The translations under genes were made by a program, and so were the position numbers. DNA of 64,000 nucleotides from Iris pallida (taxonomy: Eukaryota > Streptophyta > Magnoliopsida > Asparagales > Iridaceae), in assembly GCA_029216955.1 (NCBI GenBank), contig JANAVB010029819.1, positions 38,414,854 through 38,478,853 on the forward strand, in the 5' to 3' direction. Under the pieces are notes generated by a model. It did no database searches. It had not been told where the DNA came from and saw nothing but the letters and a program-made list of their open reading frames with translations. Below, piece after piece: positions 1-11,630 of this stretch (the first letter of the stretch is position 1; the number at the start of each line of letters is the position of its first letter).

Positions 1-494
1 CCGACAAGGGGCATTTTCTCATCTTCTAGCTTCTGGCGCAGCTTCAAGAACTCTTTTATCTGAGGCAGCATTGCCTTCTCGTCTTCGAAGAGCCACTTGT
101 GGTACTTCTCGACGATGAAGATTTTCGATCTATTGTCGTCATCTTCATACAGCTTTCCCAAGGACTCCCAGATATCCCGGACAGAAGGATTCTTGGAGTA
201 TGACTCTGCGAGGGAGTCCTCCATTGCATTCAGAATCAATAGCCTACAAAGACTATTGTCCCTTCTCTATTTGGTCAATTTGACTTGTGTAGCAGTAATG
301 ACATCTGTTGTACCACCTTCTGGAGTTGTAGGTCCTTTTAGAATCGTTGGTTCAGTCTCAATCAGCACATGATCGACGTCCACCAGTTATAGATTGAGGG
401 TGATTTTTCTCTTCCATATTTGAAAGTGTTCTCCGTCAAACTTTTCCAGTTTGTTAAAGCTGGTATCGAGGAGAGAGGCACGAGAGTTTTCCAT
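1..494 (-). pseudogene. copia Gag polyprotein N-terminus, broken
   Basis: From the ATG at 494 the minus frame reads MENSRASLLD, then a segment with KFDGEHFQIWKRKI, the signature of plant copia Gag (UBN2 family, which packages element RNA in the cytoplasmic particle). The frame continues through LLILNAMEDSLAESYSKNPS and a Lys/Glu-rich helical stretch to the window edge. Two in-frame stops break it: TAA near 389, where related Gags have an aromatic residue, and TAG near 269, where Trp would be expected. No frameshift is needed between the pieces. Start choice: first ATG downstream of the LTR and in frame with the conserved block. It is a decayed copy. Confidence 0.75.
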
Positions 495-1136
495 TGTGCT
501 GGTCTACCTTTGAGATTGTTAGAACCGGGGCATATTTTTTTCAATAAAAAACTGAATGAAACAGTTGTAAGAACAACGTTCTAACGCAACGCTTCAAGGA
601 AGGTGCGTAACAGTGACCCTTGAAGGATTCTGGAATACGAAAATCTAAAAAGATTTCGTAAACGTAGCAAACGATAGCAGTGCTTCTAAGAAGAAGATGC
701 TGGCCGAATTGCTAAAGGCAGCAGTGAAGGTGACAGGCGAAAGATGGAAGGTGGTGGCCTGCTGGGGTGGCAAAAATACTAGTGCTCAAAGCTAGATCCG
801 CCCACACGGTCAGCTTCCAGGAACTAGCAAGTTCGAATGAACTCTGGAACGCTCTGAAAAATTGCTCTAAGACGGACTGCTCGGAACGATGACGAACTTC
901 GGTTGCACGAGAAAGGACACGGTGCGCAGCAGCTCTCTCTTCTCTCTTCGTGAATTTCTGAAGTCTTAGAAGTATATCCAGAGAGAAGAGAGACTCTGAA
1001 TATATAGCTACTAATGTAACTGTCCATATCCAAAATGTGTGCCATGACATAATGTCAGATCCACAAATCCAGGATCAGTTACGAATCAGTCAGAACGTGG
1101 AAAGCCACGAACTACGCAAGTTGCGCCAATTTTACG

Positions 1137-1345
1137 AGTTGCGCACGCCTTCAGCGCGTACTGCACGTACTGCGCACACTGTGCACAACTCGCGCAACCG
1201 GCGCAACCTGGCGCATATACGCAACCTGGCGCAACCTGGCACAACCTGGCGTACCTGCACAACTCATGCAACTGGGCACAACTGGGTGCACCTGCACAAC
1301 TCGCGCAACCTGGCGCACCTGCGCAGCTGACGCACCTGTGCAGCT
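1137..1345. repeat. GC-rich minisatellite, unit about GCGCAACCTGG
   Basis: Roughly 15 degenerate copies of an 11-12 bp unit (GCGCAACCTGGC, GCACAACTGGGT, GCGCACCTG and so on), lying inside the copia LTR. It opens long spurious reading frames on both strands. Confidence 0.8.
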
Positions 1346-1419
1346 TGTGCAACTTAAGCGCACTATGCGCTGACGTGCTAAGTACAAAGTGCGCCAACAA
1401 AATGCCACATTACGCCTCA

Positions 1420-1555
1420 TGAGCCCGAGTCCGAGTCCGAGTCCGAGCCCGAGCCCGAGCCCGAGTCCGAGTCCGAGTCCGAGTCCGAGTCCATGTCCGT
1501 GTTCGTGTCCGTGTCCGTGTCCATGTCCGAGTCCGAGTCCGAGTCCGAGTCGCTA
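1420..1555. repeat. hexanucleotide array (GAGTCC)n
   Basis: About 22 copies of GAGTCC with GAGCCC, ATGTCC and GTGTCC variants, inside the copia LTR. Its minus-strand translation is an Arg-Thr dipeptide run, which is not a gene. Confidence 0.9.
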
Positions 1556-1820
1556 AGCCTCTACGGGGCTTAGCCCCAATGGAAATTAATTTTCCAAGAG
1601 CAAAAAATATGAATGCTTTCCTTGGAGTCTTATCCTTACCTCCTAGTAAAATCATCCACATGAATCCCTCCTTAGGGTCACCACCCCATGTGCATATCTC
1701 AACAACACATACAAGTATATATGTTGAGATAACTCATGGTGCTTTTTCAATGTGGGACTAAACTTTTCTAGGCATGTTGAGAGCAAACTCTCTTCATGTC
1801 AAGGAGCAAGAGCACCAACA

Positions 1821-2265
1821 TCTATCATGTAGTATCTCTTGGTGGTTCTAAAATAATAGCCTGTGTCAATCTTGCAAGAGTGTAGGATCGCACCAAACAT
1901 TATTTTCCAACCATTCAACTGTTACCAGAATTTTATAGCCCTGCTTGGGTATCTTGTACATTAGGTTGTAATTTTATAAATAGTCAAGGGAAAAAACTTA
2001 TAGGATCAAGAAAACACTAAAATACTAGTGCGCAACACCTCATTCAAATTAACTTTTGATGTAAATGCCAAAAATAAAATAAACAAAGATAACTAACAAG
2101 TTTATGAGTTTGAAATCAGATTTGCAAACATACCCAGTAATTCGGTTGACAGTATTTTTTTAATAAACTGATCACTTATAAGTACAAATCAATACTTCAA
2201 TGAACGATATGGATTTCCATATAACCAGCGAATTAAATAACATGCCTTTTTCTTTTCTTTCAAGG
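1821..2265. other. AT-rich spacer, no gene seen
   Basis: Flanking DNA between the copia LTR and the first hAT element. No coding frame, splice-like structure or repeat was found. Confidence 0.5.
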
Positions 2266-2273
2266 ACATTGAT

Positions 2274-3047
2274 CATGGCCGGCTCCAAGGGGTGGCAGGC
2301 CAGGCAGCTGCCTAGGGCCTCCTTCCCTAGGAGGACCTCCAAAAAAAAAAAATTTGTATTCATTTTTTTCATAGCCCAGGGCCACATTTTGAAGCCGGTC
2401 AAAACCCCATGTTGATGACAACAGTTCCTGGATGAGCATGAAAGTTTGGATGAATTGTTGAGATGATTTATCATCGGTCCCTATTTTCACGTTGACATAT
2501 TTCTAAAATAGGAATGACAACAGTTCCTATTTTCAAGCCCTAACCTTCCTCAACGGAAATCTCTCCCTCTCCAATGGATCTCTCTCCAACGGACATCTTC
2601 TCCCCAAGGCTCCAACGTAAGAAAATTTGTCCTCTTCTCCGGCCTTAACAGGTATGTTTTCCCCATTTAATCAATTTTCTAACGTCTATTTTTACTTTGA
2701 GTTTATATAAATATCACTTTTTGCAATGCTAATATTATCTCTCCCTCTCACATTATCTTATTCTCTTTTTTCTCTAAATCTCTAATCTCTCTCTTTATTT
2801 TATTTATTTTTCCTTCATAGCCATCATTCCGGCGATCGTTGGCCGGACTTGAAGTAAGTGGTTGTGTCCGGCACAGTCGCACAAAAATATTATCTAATTA
2901 TTGGGAATTGAAAATTTAAAATTTGGGCTATTGTGCTGACTACTAAGGGTGCATACTCATAGGTAAAAAATTATATAGAGGGATGAGGAGAGGGCCTCAT
3001 ATTTATGAGACCTGTCTAGGGCCTCCAAAATGCTGGAGCCGGCCCTG
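2274..3047. mobile_element. non-autonomous hAT-type DNA transposon (774 bp)
   Basis: Terminal inverted repeats catggccggctcca (left) and cagggccggctcca (right, reverse-complemented) match at 13 of 14 bases. They are flanked by a perfect 8-bp target duplication acattgat (2266-2273 and 3048-3055). An 8-bp duplication with CAGGGCCGGCTC ends is typical of hAT elements. No transposase frame is present. Internal repeats of GGGCCTCC lie near both ends. Confidence 0.85.
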
Positions 3048-3055
3048 ACATTGAT

Positions 3056-5458
3056 GCACTTTTTATGAAGAAGGTTCATAACAATATATCTAAAAAAACA
3101 CACAAGATGGAACAAATGTGTACAAACATGTTTGATACTTAAGAAAAATAGTCTGTCAATAAATTGAAATTGCAGCTACAATTTTAGTCATATTTTAAGA
3201 GCAACATAACTAGCTATATAAATTCACAAAGGAAACCAAAAAAATAGCAAGAGTTACCAAACTTACTATAAAATTCAAATCATGCGAAAGAAGAAATACC
3301 AATACAATTGGATAAAATTCAAGATTCTGAAAACACACAATCAAATTAGAGGAGGCATATGTTGCAAAATGCAAACTTATTATAGAGCCTTCATGATGCC
3401 AATGGTGATGACAGCAGACTCCAAATTTTCATTTCCAATGAATGCTATAATGAAAACATATTTCTTCATGAATGCTCATTAAATTTGTAGTTTTATTCGT
3501 CATGAATCATCCAAAGATGACTACAACTTGTGTATTTACAAACTCATTACTATGAAGCAATTCGCCCATAGACTATTAATTTGAAGGAGAAAATTATTTC
3601 CAGTAAATAAACAAAAACTGGCATCATGGGGATATTTTATGTTTTCAATGCAAATTGATATATGTCAAATGTGAGTTAATCGAGGTCTATCTTTTTTTTT
3701 TATGCTAGATACAATGATCACTTGTATGATTTATACAACGTAGCACCCAGACAATCACTAATAAGAATATACAACACCCAACAAGCTAAGTCAATTATTT
3801 TTGTGCATGCTTTATTAGTGGTTACTAAAATATATACATAAGCATTTTCAACCAGTATTTAGAAGCAATAGATGGGAGTTGTGGGACCTAAAAACAACTC
3901 AAATGAACTATTTGAGTGACCAATTCAAGAATAAGCATGGCCCGATCCCCAACTGCATAACCAGTTCAACAATAATAGTTTGGGCATTAAGATATTAACA
4001 AATAATTGTAGGTGTTAAAAAAAATCATAGTCTTGAGCACATGACTTGTATACACCAAAAGGCAAAACAAACTTGAAAGATTTTCAAGTAGACTTACTTA
4101 GGCTAGCTCGTCATAGCATATATGAGTAGGTATACCCCCATAAAAATTTAAGTAAAATCATGAGTTTTCATGCTTAATGCAAAAATATGTTCTAAGAATG
4201 AGCCAAAATCATAGCTTCTAGGAAAAAAAAGTTTTAAAACCTTTCTGAAATAGTGTGTGATGACACTATGAGAAGAGATCACATAAGAGCATAGAATTTT
4301 ATTTGGACTAGATAATATCTACTGTACCCTGAAACAGTTTGCTTTGAAAATATTTGTATATGTAACAACATGTACCAGTGGGAACACATTGACTAGTTTG
4401 TTGAAAGAGATCATATTAAAATATGAAGCACAATAGAAACACGAGAACATACAATATGGGACATCTTTCTGATATTTAAAAACAAAATAAAATCTTTTTT
4501 TAAAACCTTTTGCTCAACAAATCTAAATTATTTACATTGCATTTTTTATTTAATGTCTAGCCAGAACATGAATAATAAGATGCACAATTTGTTGAAATGC
4601 TTTATGTTGAATTCTTCTAGGTTTGTAAAGCAAATAACATATACAAGACACCCATGTATCAAAATTCAAACCGTACATATATAAATCGTTTTAAAATATA
4701 TATAACAACATGTATCAAAAAGTAAATTCATATGTTTGAACAAGAAGTAAAATAATAATTCGATTCAACTCTTAGATTGTTAGATAAATATCCTTTTTCT
4801 TGTTGAAATATGCAAACAAAATAAATATAAACTAATGTTACCGGCCTACGGGGAAGTCGTGCACGAAGTATTGTCATAAGAATTGATCCGGGTCTATGTG
4901 TAGACTTTTTTCGAATGCTCCTAGTGATAAAATATCCGTTCTACCTGTATTCCGTCGTCGCCCACAACTCGGGGGGATTGATCCTGACTTAGCCCTTTTC
5001 CAGAGCACAAAAAGGATGATCAGAAATGTGAAAGGAGAGGAAGGGATTTTTATGAATGAAAGATTTTCATGTCATTGTGATTTTTGAGGAGGAGAATGGA
5101 GATCGCTTTTCATACTCCAACAACATAGAAAAGAGTGAAATATATAGGTTTAAGGCATTTGATGGAGAGTTAAAACACTCAATTAGTAGAAATTTAGGAT
5201 TAATAATATAGTTATTAGGGAATGATAAATAGACCATGTATGTTAAAAACGGTCAAGAATTAAGTGTAAAATAATGAGGTTTGTAAATTGATTTTTTGCA
5301 CCAATAATAAAAACAGTACCTTTAGTGAGTCTCGAGATTCGTCACTTTTTGATTAAAAATGGAGATAAAGAATAAGAGATAGCCTAACTCATAAGGATAA
5401 ATTATAAAAAATTACACTCATCAAAGGAACCTTTTGCCTATCATATTTTGCATATCAA
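3056..5458. other. AT-rich intergenic DNA, no gene recognised
   Basis: About 2.4 kb of low-GC sequence with only short unconvincing frames. A slightly more GC-rich island at 4840-5100 has a 63-codon frame starting at 4896, but no family is recognisable and nothing nearby supports expression. Confidence 0.5.
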
Positions 5459-5473
5459 ATATAGAGGTTCAAG

Positions 5474-5592
5474 GTCCCGTGGCCGTAGCCCGTTGGGAAC
5501 GGTGGAGTACCCCGGCGCAGTGGCGCGGGTTCGAGCTCCCTTGGAGGCATGCCTCCAAGCACCATTAAGAAGTGGACACCCTCAAAAAAAAT
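5474..5592 (+). mobile_element. tRNA-derived SINE with 15-bp target duplications
   Basis: The element starts gtcccgtggccgtagcc and carries an A-box-like TGGCCGTAGCCCG followed ~40 bp later by a B-box-like GGTTCGAGCTCC, the two internal RNA polymerase III promoter parts of a tRNA-derived SINE. It ends in an A-rich tail. It is bracketed by the direct repeat atatagaggttcaag at 5459-5473 and 5593-5607, the mark of target-primed reverse transcription. SINEs have no protein and depend on LINE machinery. Confidence 0.85.
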
Positions 5593-5724
5593 ATATAGAG
5601 GTTCAAGTGTCCAGTTAGTCACTATGATCTAGGCTGACAAATCTTCAAATTAGATTTAAACTCCAGATTTGCTGTAATTTACCATACTCATAAATATATA
5701 TAGTAAGAATCAAGGAAAGCCAAC

Positions 5725-5726
<2 letters not shown>

Positions 5727-5776
<50 letters not shown>
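5727..5776. repeat. (TA)n microsatellite
   Basis: Uninterrupted TA dinucleotide run of about 25 repeats. Confidence 0.95.
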
Positions 5777-5777
<1 letters not shown>

Positions 5778-5784
5778 CCTACTG

Positions 5785-5905
5785 GTTATATATATAACCT
5801 AGTGGTTAAGAGAGATGCTGGTTAAGAGAGATGCATGTGGTCCGAGTGGTCATGACTCATGAGTTCGAATCACAGTGGGAGCGATTCCAGAAATAATTTA
5901 TCCGG
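5785..5905 (+). mobile_element. possible second tRNA-like SINE remnant
   Basis: TAGTGGTTAAG resembles an A box and GAGTTCGAATCAC a B box, ~60 bp apart, between two TA microsatellites. A short internal duplication (ggttaagagagatgc twice) is visible. No clear target duplication or A tail was found, so this could also be a chance tRNA-like sequence. Confidence 0.35.
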
Positions 5906-5918
5906 TTCCAAATATATT

Positions 5919-5923
<5 letters not shown>

Positions 5924-5997
<74 letters not shown>
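5924..5997. repeat. (TA)n microsatellite
   Basis: About 37 uninterrupted TA repeats; frames reading Tyr-Ile runs across it are artefacts. Confidence 0.95.
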
Positions 5998-6000
<3 letters not shown>

Positions 6001-6025
6001 TGTAAGCTTCACCCAGTTGTACAGT

Positions 6026-6202
6026 CAGAGCCGGCCCGGAGGTTTAGGTTGCCCTATCCTTAAGCGAATTTTGGTTGCCCTTTAACCCTTTGGTGGAGTT
6101 ATGATGAGCCTAAGGGGTTGCCCTAGCAGAGAGGGATTGTCCTAGCAGAGGGGAGTTGTCTAAGTCCCAAGGCTTGTCCGGCTTATCCCAGGGTCGGCCC
6201 TG
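6026..6202. mobile_element. short hAT-type MITE (177 bp)
   Basis: Ends cagagccggccc and, reverse-complemented, cagggccgaccc are imperfect inverted repeats of the same hAT type as the element at 2274. Flanks tgtacagt (6018-6025) and agtacagt (6203-6210) match at 7 of 8 positions, consistent with an aged 8-bp target duplication. The interior repeats ttgcccta and ttgtc phrases; no frame. Confidence 0.7.
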
Positions 6203-6210
6203 AGTACAGT

Positions 6211-7033
<823 letters not shown>

Positions 7034-7037
<4 letters not shown>

Positions 7038-7361
7038 GCGGATCAAAAAAATTTCTTAGAAAATTCTCTAAAAATCTCCCTCATCTAATCCGTAATTTAA
7101 TATTAATATTAATGTTAATATTAATATTAATGTTAATATTAATTTTAATATTAACATTAAATACTAAAATTAACATTAAACTTAACATTAAAATTAATAT
7201 TAACATTAACATTAATATTAACATTAACATTAACATTAACATTAATATAAAAAAATAAAAAAAATTAATATTAACATTAACATTAATATTAACATTAATA
7301 TTACGAATTAGAGTGAGGGGGGTTTTTAGGGGGTTTTCTAAGGAGGACTTTTGATCCGCTC

Positions 7362-7363
<2 letters not shown>
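7034..7363. mobile_element. foldback MITE with ~65-bp inverted ends
   Basis: The left end starts ggaagcggatcaaa and continues tttcttagaaaa...ctaaaaat...ctaat.cgtaat. The reverse complement of the right end starts gggagcggatcaaa and follows the same order. The inverted arms are ~65 bp with scattered mismatches; the centre is a TTAATA-like hexamer array. It sits between microsatellites, so a target duplication cannot be read. Confidence 0.65.
7095..7316. repeat. (TTAATA/TTAACA)n hexanucleotide array
   Basis: About 35 copies of TTAATA with TTAACA/TTAATG variants, filling the centre of the foldback element; one A-rich break at 7251-7266. Confidence 0.9.

Positions 7364-7421
<58 letters not shown>
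7363..7421. repeat. (TA)n microsatellite
   Basis: TA run with a single TG interruption near 7404. Confidence 0.95.
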
Positions 7422-7700
7422 GGAAAAACGAGATATGAGCCATAGACTCATATTCTTATATGAGTCATCCAAGTGACTTCCACGTGGACCAATAAAAATA
7501 TAGCCACTTGGAAGAAAAAATTTAAATAGATAGAAAAAAAGATCTCATAAAAGATTTGATAAATAATAATTTATCATATTTTTGCCTAGGAACAACTTGC
7601 CAAATATGTTTGTCTATAAATTTAAATAGATAAATATGTTTCCCTAAGAATTTAAATACATAGAAATATGTTTACCTAGCCAAAGATGTTTGTCTAGGAA
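7422..7700. other. spacer, no gene seen
   Basis: AT-rich DNA with short repeats of aatttaaatagataaatatgttt and tgcctagg-like phrases; no coding signal. Confidence 0.5.
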
Positions 7701-7888
7701 TTTAAAATTAACATGAAAATTAATATTAAAATTAATATTAATATTAACATCAAAATTTACATTAAAATTAAAATTAATATTAATATTAACATCAAAATTT
7801 ACATTAAAATTAAAATTAAAATTAATATTAATATTAACATTAAAGGTTAAATGTTAAAATTAAAATTAAACTTAACATTAATATTAAC
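7701..7888. repeat. TTAATA/TTAACA-type array, left part
   Basis: Degenerate AATTAA/ATTAAC hexamers up to the CACTA insertion at 7892. The array resumes right after the CACTA element (11631-11780), so it is one array split by the insertion. Confidence 0.8.
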
Positions 7889-7904
7889 ATTCACTACAAG
7901 AAAA

Positions 7905-8265
7905 ATGGCTTTTCTTGACGGTTTTTCTCCGTCAAGAAAGACTTTTGTTGACGGTTTTGGATCCGTCATCTAGGCCCCCGTCAAGAAAAGTCGACACTTT
8001 TCTTGACGGTTTTTTGTTTGTTTTCTTGACGGTTTTAAACCGTCAAGAAAACAAGCTTGTCTTGACGATTTTAAACCGTCAAGAAAACAAAAAAAAACCG
8101 TCAAGAAAAGTGTCGACTTTTCTTGACGGGGGCCTAGATGACGGCTAATGACCGTCAAGAAAAGTCTTTCTTGACGGGAAAAAACCGTCAAGGAAAATAT
8201 TTTTTGATGTTTAAAAACCGTCAAGAAATGAATTTTCTTGACGTTTTGCAATCGTCAAGATAAAC
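7905..8265. repeat. CACTA left subterminal repeats (TTGACGG/CCGTCAAG)
   Basis: About 15 copies of CTTGACGG or CCGTCAAGAAA in both orientations, many paired as short hairpins such as cttgacggtttttctccgtc. The ORFs here are by-products of the repeats. Confidence 0.9.
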
Positions 8266-8729
8266 ATGTTTACAATAATATCAATATATTCCAGAATCCA
8301 ATTACCAAACACACATAATATCAATATATGCCAGTTACAACACACACATAATATTATAATACACAAACTTTTTATTGATCACAAATACAAAGTTTGTACA
8401 TCACAAACATCCAAGAATGATATATACAAAGTATAAAAATGTGAATACAAAGAGTTTAAGCACTAACCAAAAAAAAAAAAAACTTGTCAAACTATTTTCT
8501 TTGAGATCTCTGGGCTTTGGGCAATGGTGTAGTGTACAGACAGAGAGGGAGAGGAAGAAGCCAGCCATCATCATAACCGAGCTGAAGTTGTATCCAAGAG
8601 AGGTCACATGTTTCCACCTGGGTCTCCAGGTTTTTTTTAGAACCTTACTGACCTGAAGTTTTGGCACCTATGCACCCAAAAAAAACATAGTTCCAAAAGC
8701 CTCCCACCCCTGGCTGCACAGTACTTTAT

Positions 8730-9026
8730 TCATCCTAGCATTGTTCTTGGCTCGGCCGATACAGACCGATATACTAACGATTCGCTCGTTTCTTCATCGT
8801 AACCATTAGGCACTTCAATCAAACGCTTCCCGTTAGTCTCAGATTCCTTATCTAGGATGTCGTCTCTAACATGGTCCGAGATACAAGCCTTGAAGTTTTC
8901 GATACACCTGCTGTTCTTGGAATCCAGGTTGAGATAGATGAGAACATCCCAGCACTTTCTGAACTGCTTCTTGTTGATCTTCAGCTTCTGGCGAACAATC
9001 TCAGTCACGTGGCGGGTGATTATCAT
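8730..9026 (-). pseudogene. captured fragment resembling histone acetyltransferase type B (HAT1/HAG2) C-terminal region
   Basis: The minus frame contains VRQKLKINKKQFRKCWDVLI, then LNLDSK, CIENFKACISDHVRDDIL and NGKRLIEVPNGYDEE. From memory of the family, this aligns with the helical C-terminal part of HAT1/HAG2, including the KINKxxxRxxxxLxxL segment after the GNAT acetyltransferase fold. HAT1 acetylates newly made histone H4 in the cytoplasm. The acetyl-CoA-binding part is not in view, so the piece cannot be an enzyme. Upstream on the minus strand a pyrimidine-rich stretch ending TTATAG suggests the fragment starts at a captured 3' splice site. It lies wholly inside the CACTA element and is probably an exon picked up from a host gene. 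The family call needs a database search. Confidence 0.6.
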
Positions 9027-10742
9027 AAACTATAACAAGAAAGTACAAAAATGAGGAACGAATAGCAATGTACCTGTAGTGGAAATTAGTCGCATTGAAC
9101 GAGGATTAGCAATTTCAAAATTTTGAGAAGGATCAAACCCAAATGATTAACATAAGCTTGGCGTGAAAGCGACTTCGGACCCACTCACTGTCAGCCTACA
9201 AACCTGGAACAATAGAAAATAAAAATTGGATGGCAAACAGATGCTATGAGAAACTAAGGATACAAGTTAATTTCACACAAGATGAACATAATCATGAACA
9301 TCAGACAGTTTTTTTCCCAACAAATTCACCTAAACAATGTGACAGGAATAATGGCACGAGTTATCTTGGTTTCTAGCAAAATGTAAGAAAGTTTTATAAC
9401 TCAAAAGGGCACAGTTGAAGATCAGCAAGAGTTGATTCTTTAGAGGATCCAATACTAATTTTTTTGGAAAATCACTGACCATACTGCAAAATGAAATGAT
9501 GAAATGATAATCAATTAAGCATGGGTACAGTGAATGTATACTCATTGAGTATCAGATGAAATTGTTAAATGATAATTGGACAGGTGAAAAGATGGTTCCA
9601 ATATAGAAATTTTCACACTTCTACATAATAATATATGTGGTAATTGATTCGAGGTTAATTGCAAGAATATAGGCAAATAAATGTAGTTTCTGCTTCACAA
9701 TCCCTTAGTAATCAATGCCCTATGCCACTACTCTTTGAATGGCTTCTCCTCTTTGTCTCTATAGTAGCTATTTCAGACTCAGTATTGGTTATTTCTGCCA
9801 TCTATACATTTTTGTTTCATAACCTAAATTTATTGTATACCTACATTAAGTAGTGGATTTAAAACTGAGAAATATAGAATTGTCTTAGAACTACCTAGAC
9901 AAGAATTGCTGATGGTACCTTCAATGATGAATAAAACATAATTGCTAACAGAATCTCTGATTAGGAATGCAATATTAAAATGCATCTAAAATTATAAGTG
10001 GGTTTAGCAAACAAACTGAATTTTCCTTCAGCTTTTCGTTGGAGGCATTGGACTCATAATTTGGGTTTAGTATCCTTGGAGGTATCCCAACAGGAGACTT
10101 TTAAGACAAATCTGGAGCTTTTGGCACCATGAGAAAGACTGGGTTGAGAGAAACGCTTCCGCTTGTATGTCAATAGCACCTTGTTGTTCACCATTCTGCA
10201 GTCAATTAATCTATCGCATCCAACATATCCTCAATCTCTTAGCAGTCTAGAGATTGTCATGTGTGCCTGGAATCATCACAAATCAAATGCAAAGAACTTT
10301 ATTAGTATAATATAATAATTTTATTACACTTCAAGATAATAACTTTAAATAGTATCTATAAAAGATGTGATGCTAATGCACCAAATATAAAACATCTGAT
10401 GCACCAAAGGGAAACTTGCAGGAAACAAAAATGACTGTACTGTTGTCTTATGTTTGTTTTACTACATATTATAATTATTATTCTATCAAAAATCTACTGG
10501 CGTCCAAACGAAATGTGCCCCACTTATCATATAATCTAGCGTGCATTGCACGCACACCTCTAACGAAGATGGACACATGTTGGTGATAAAATCATTATTA
10601 TGGGAGACAAGCTAGTGAGTGTTGGCATCTATTTTCTAATGAGGAACAGGTATAATCATAGTCTTGAATCCAGATTCTTTGGGTCGGGTCAGTAAATTAG
10701 AAATTCTCTATTTGCATCAAAATAACTACTCGATTCTTGAAA
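9027..10742. other. CACTA interior, probably captured intron/exon DNA
   Basis: AT-rich with no long frame. On the minus strand near 10035-10205 a short frame reads RMVNNKVLLTYKRKRFSQ before ending in KPKL and a stop, which looks like the last exon of some gene, but I do not recognise it. The rest could be captured intron sequence. Confidence 0.35.
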
Positions 10743-11336
10743 CTAATTAAAAGAGAGTTCATACCAATTGTTTATATAACCAAATTTATTGTTGACGCCG
10801 TGGTTAAAATGAAGCTCATTTGCGAAATGTAAAAGGTCAGAATCACATGATACATTAAGAACACTTCCGAAGAAATTCACAGGATACATTAGGACATCTT
10901 CGCCGGAGCTAGGGTTTCCGGGGGGGTCGGGATGAAGAACATGGGAGAGGGGTTTAGGGCTGTGGGGAAAATCGGGGTCGGAAGGGAAGGGGGAAGAGGG
11001 AACGATTGAAGTCGGCTGCGGGGATGAGAGGGGAGACGGCGGATCGCCGGAGAACAGGGTTAGGGCACGGTCGGGAGGGCTGTGGAAGTCGGGGTGGCTG
11101 ACGAGATGGTCGGAAAAGAAGCTAGGGAAGAGGGCAGAGGAGAGGGGGAGACTTACGGGCTCGATCGCCGGTCGGGGTTCGCCGGCCGGGGGAAGACTTC
11201 CACCGGAGGGGGAGCTCGAGAGGGAGAGGCTGAGAGAGTTGTGGTGTTGGGGATCGGGGGGGAAGGAGGAAAAGAAGTACTTGGATGTGAAATATATAAG
11301 AAACCCTCTATTCCCAAATTTTGTTAAAACCGTCAA
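10743..11336 (-). pseudogene. Pro/Ser-rich reading frame in CACTA element, probable captured first exon
   Basis: A 197-codon minus frame. The first third starts in CACTA subterminal repeat; the centre (about residues 30-145) is Pro/Ser-rich and GC-rich (10900-11260), unlike the AT-rich surroundings; the C-terminal 50 residues (DVLMYPVNFFGSVLNVSCDS and on) look like globular protein. GC-rich, low-complexity sequence is common at the start of plant genes, so a captured 5' exon is likely. No family recognised; expression not supported. Confidence 0.35.
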
Positions 11337-11615
11337 GAAATTTTTTTTTTTTGAAAAAATTACGAAAATGGCATCTGAAATGTGCGCGCCTTTTTTTTCT
11401 GCACATGCATTACTTGACGGTTATCAGCAAACCGTCAAGTAATGCAATGGGTTTTCTTGACGCTTTGTATAAAACCGTCAAGTAATATGGTCAAATTTTA
11501 ATATATAACAGAAAAATGGGTGTTTTGTTGACGTATGTCTAAAACCGTCAAGATAACTGCTTTCCTTGACGGTTTTGACCATACGTCAATAAATTGACCG
11601 TCAAGAAAGGTCATT
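11326..11615. repeat. CACTA right subterminal repeats
   Basis: About ten copies of ACCGTCAAG or CTTGACGG in both orientations near the right end, the counterpart of the left array. Confidence 0.88.
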
Positions 11616-11630
11616 TTTCTTGTAGTGATT

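Larger units (their letters stand above)
1..1820 (-). mobile_element. Ty1/copia retrotransposon, 5' part (runs off the left edge)
   Basis: Read on the minus strand this is an LTR (1820 down to 517), a short leader and the start of a copia-type Gag that leaves the window at position 1. LTR ends TGTTGG and CTAACA are imperfect inverted repeats with the expected TG/CA ends. The usual copia primer site matching initiator-Met tRNA (TGGTATCAGAGC) is not seen after the LTR; that stretch reads ATCTCAAAGGTAGACC, so the primer site is changed or another tRNA is used. Only one LTR is in view, so no target duplication can be tested. Confidence 0.75.
517..1820 (-). repeat. copia 5' LTR
   Basis: About 1.3 kb between TGTTGG (minus strand, from 1820) and CTAACA (ending at 517), immediately upstream of the copia Gag. 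The U3 side contains GTCCCACATTGA, a phrase common in plant copia LTRs, and AT-rich TATA-like sequence near 1710-1725. The middle is expanded by two minisatellites, which explains much of the length. Confidence 0.65.
7892..11627. mobile_element. CACTA (En/Spm-type) element carrying host gene fragments
   Basis: The left end is cactacaagaaaaatg and the right end catttttcttgtagtg, its exact reverse complement. The 3-bp target duplication att lies at 7889-7891 and 11628-11630. Both ends are packed with inverted copies of TTGACGG/CCGTCAA, the subterminal repeats to which CACTA transposases bind. The 3.7 kb body has no transposase frame. It instead holds a minus-strand fragment resembling a histone acetyltransferase and other gene-like pieces, as expected for a non-autonomous Pack-CACTA. 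Confidence 0.92.

Noticed and set aside
1410..1661. Arg-Thr repeat protein on the minus strand
   Set aside because: Product of the GAGTCC array within a copia LTR; no conserved sequence outside the repeat.
5785..5905. A functional tRNA gene
   Set aside because: A- and B-box-like sequences are present but no cloverleaf with acceptor stem can be built.
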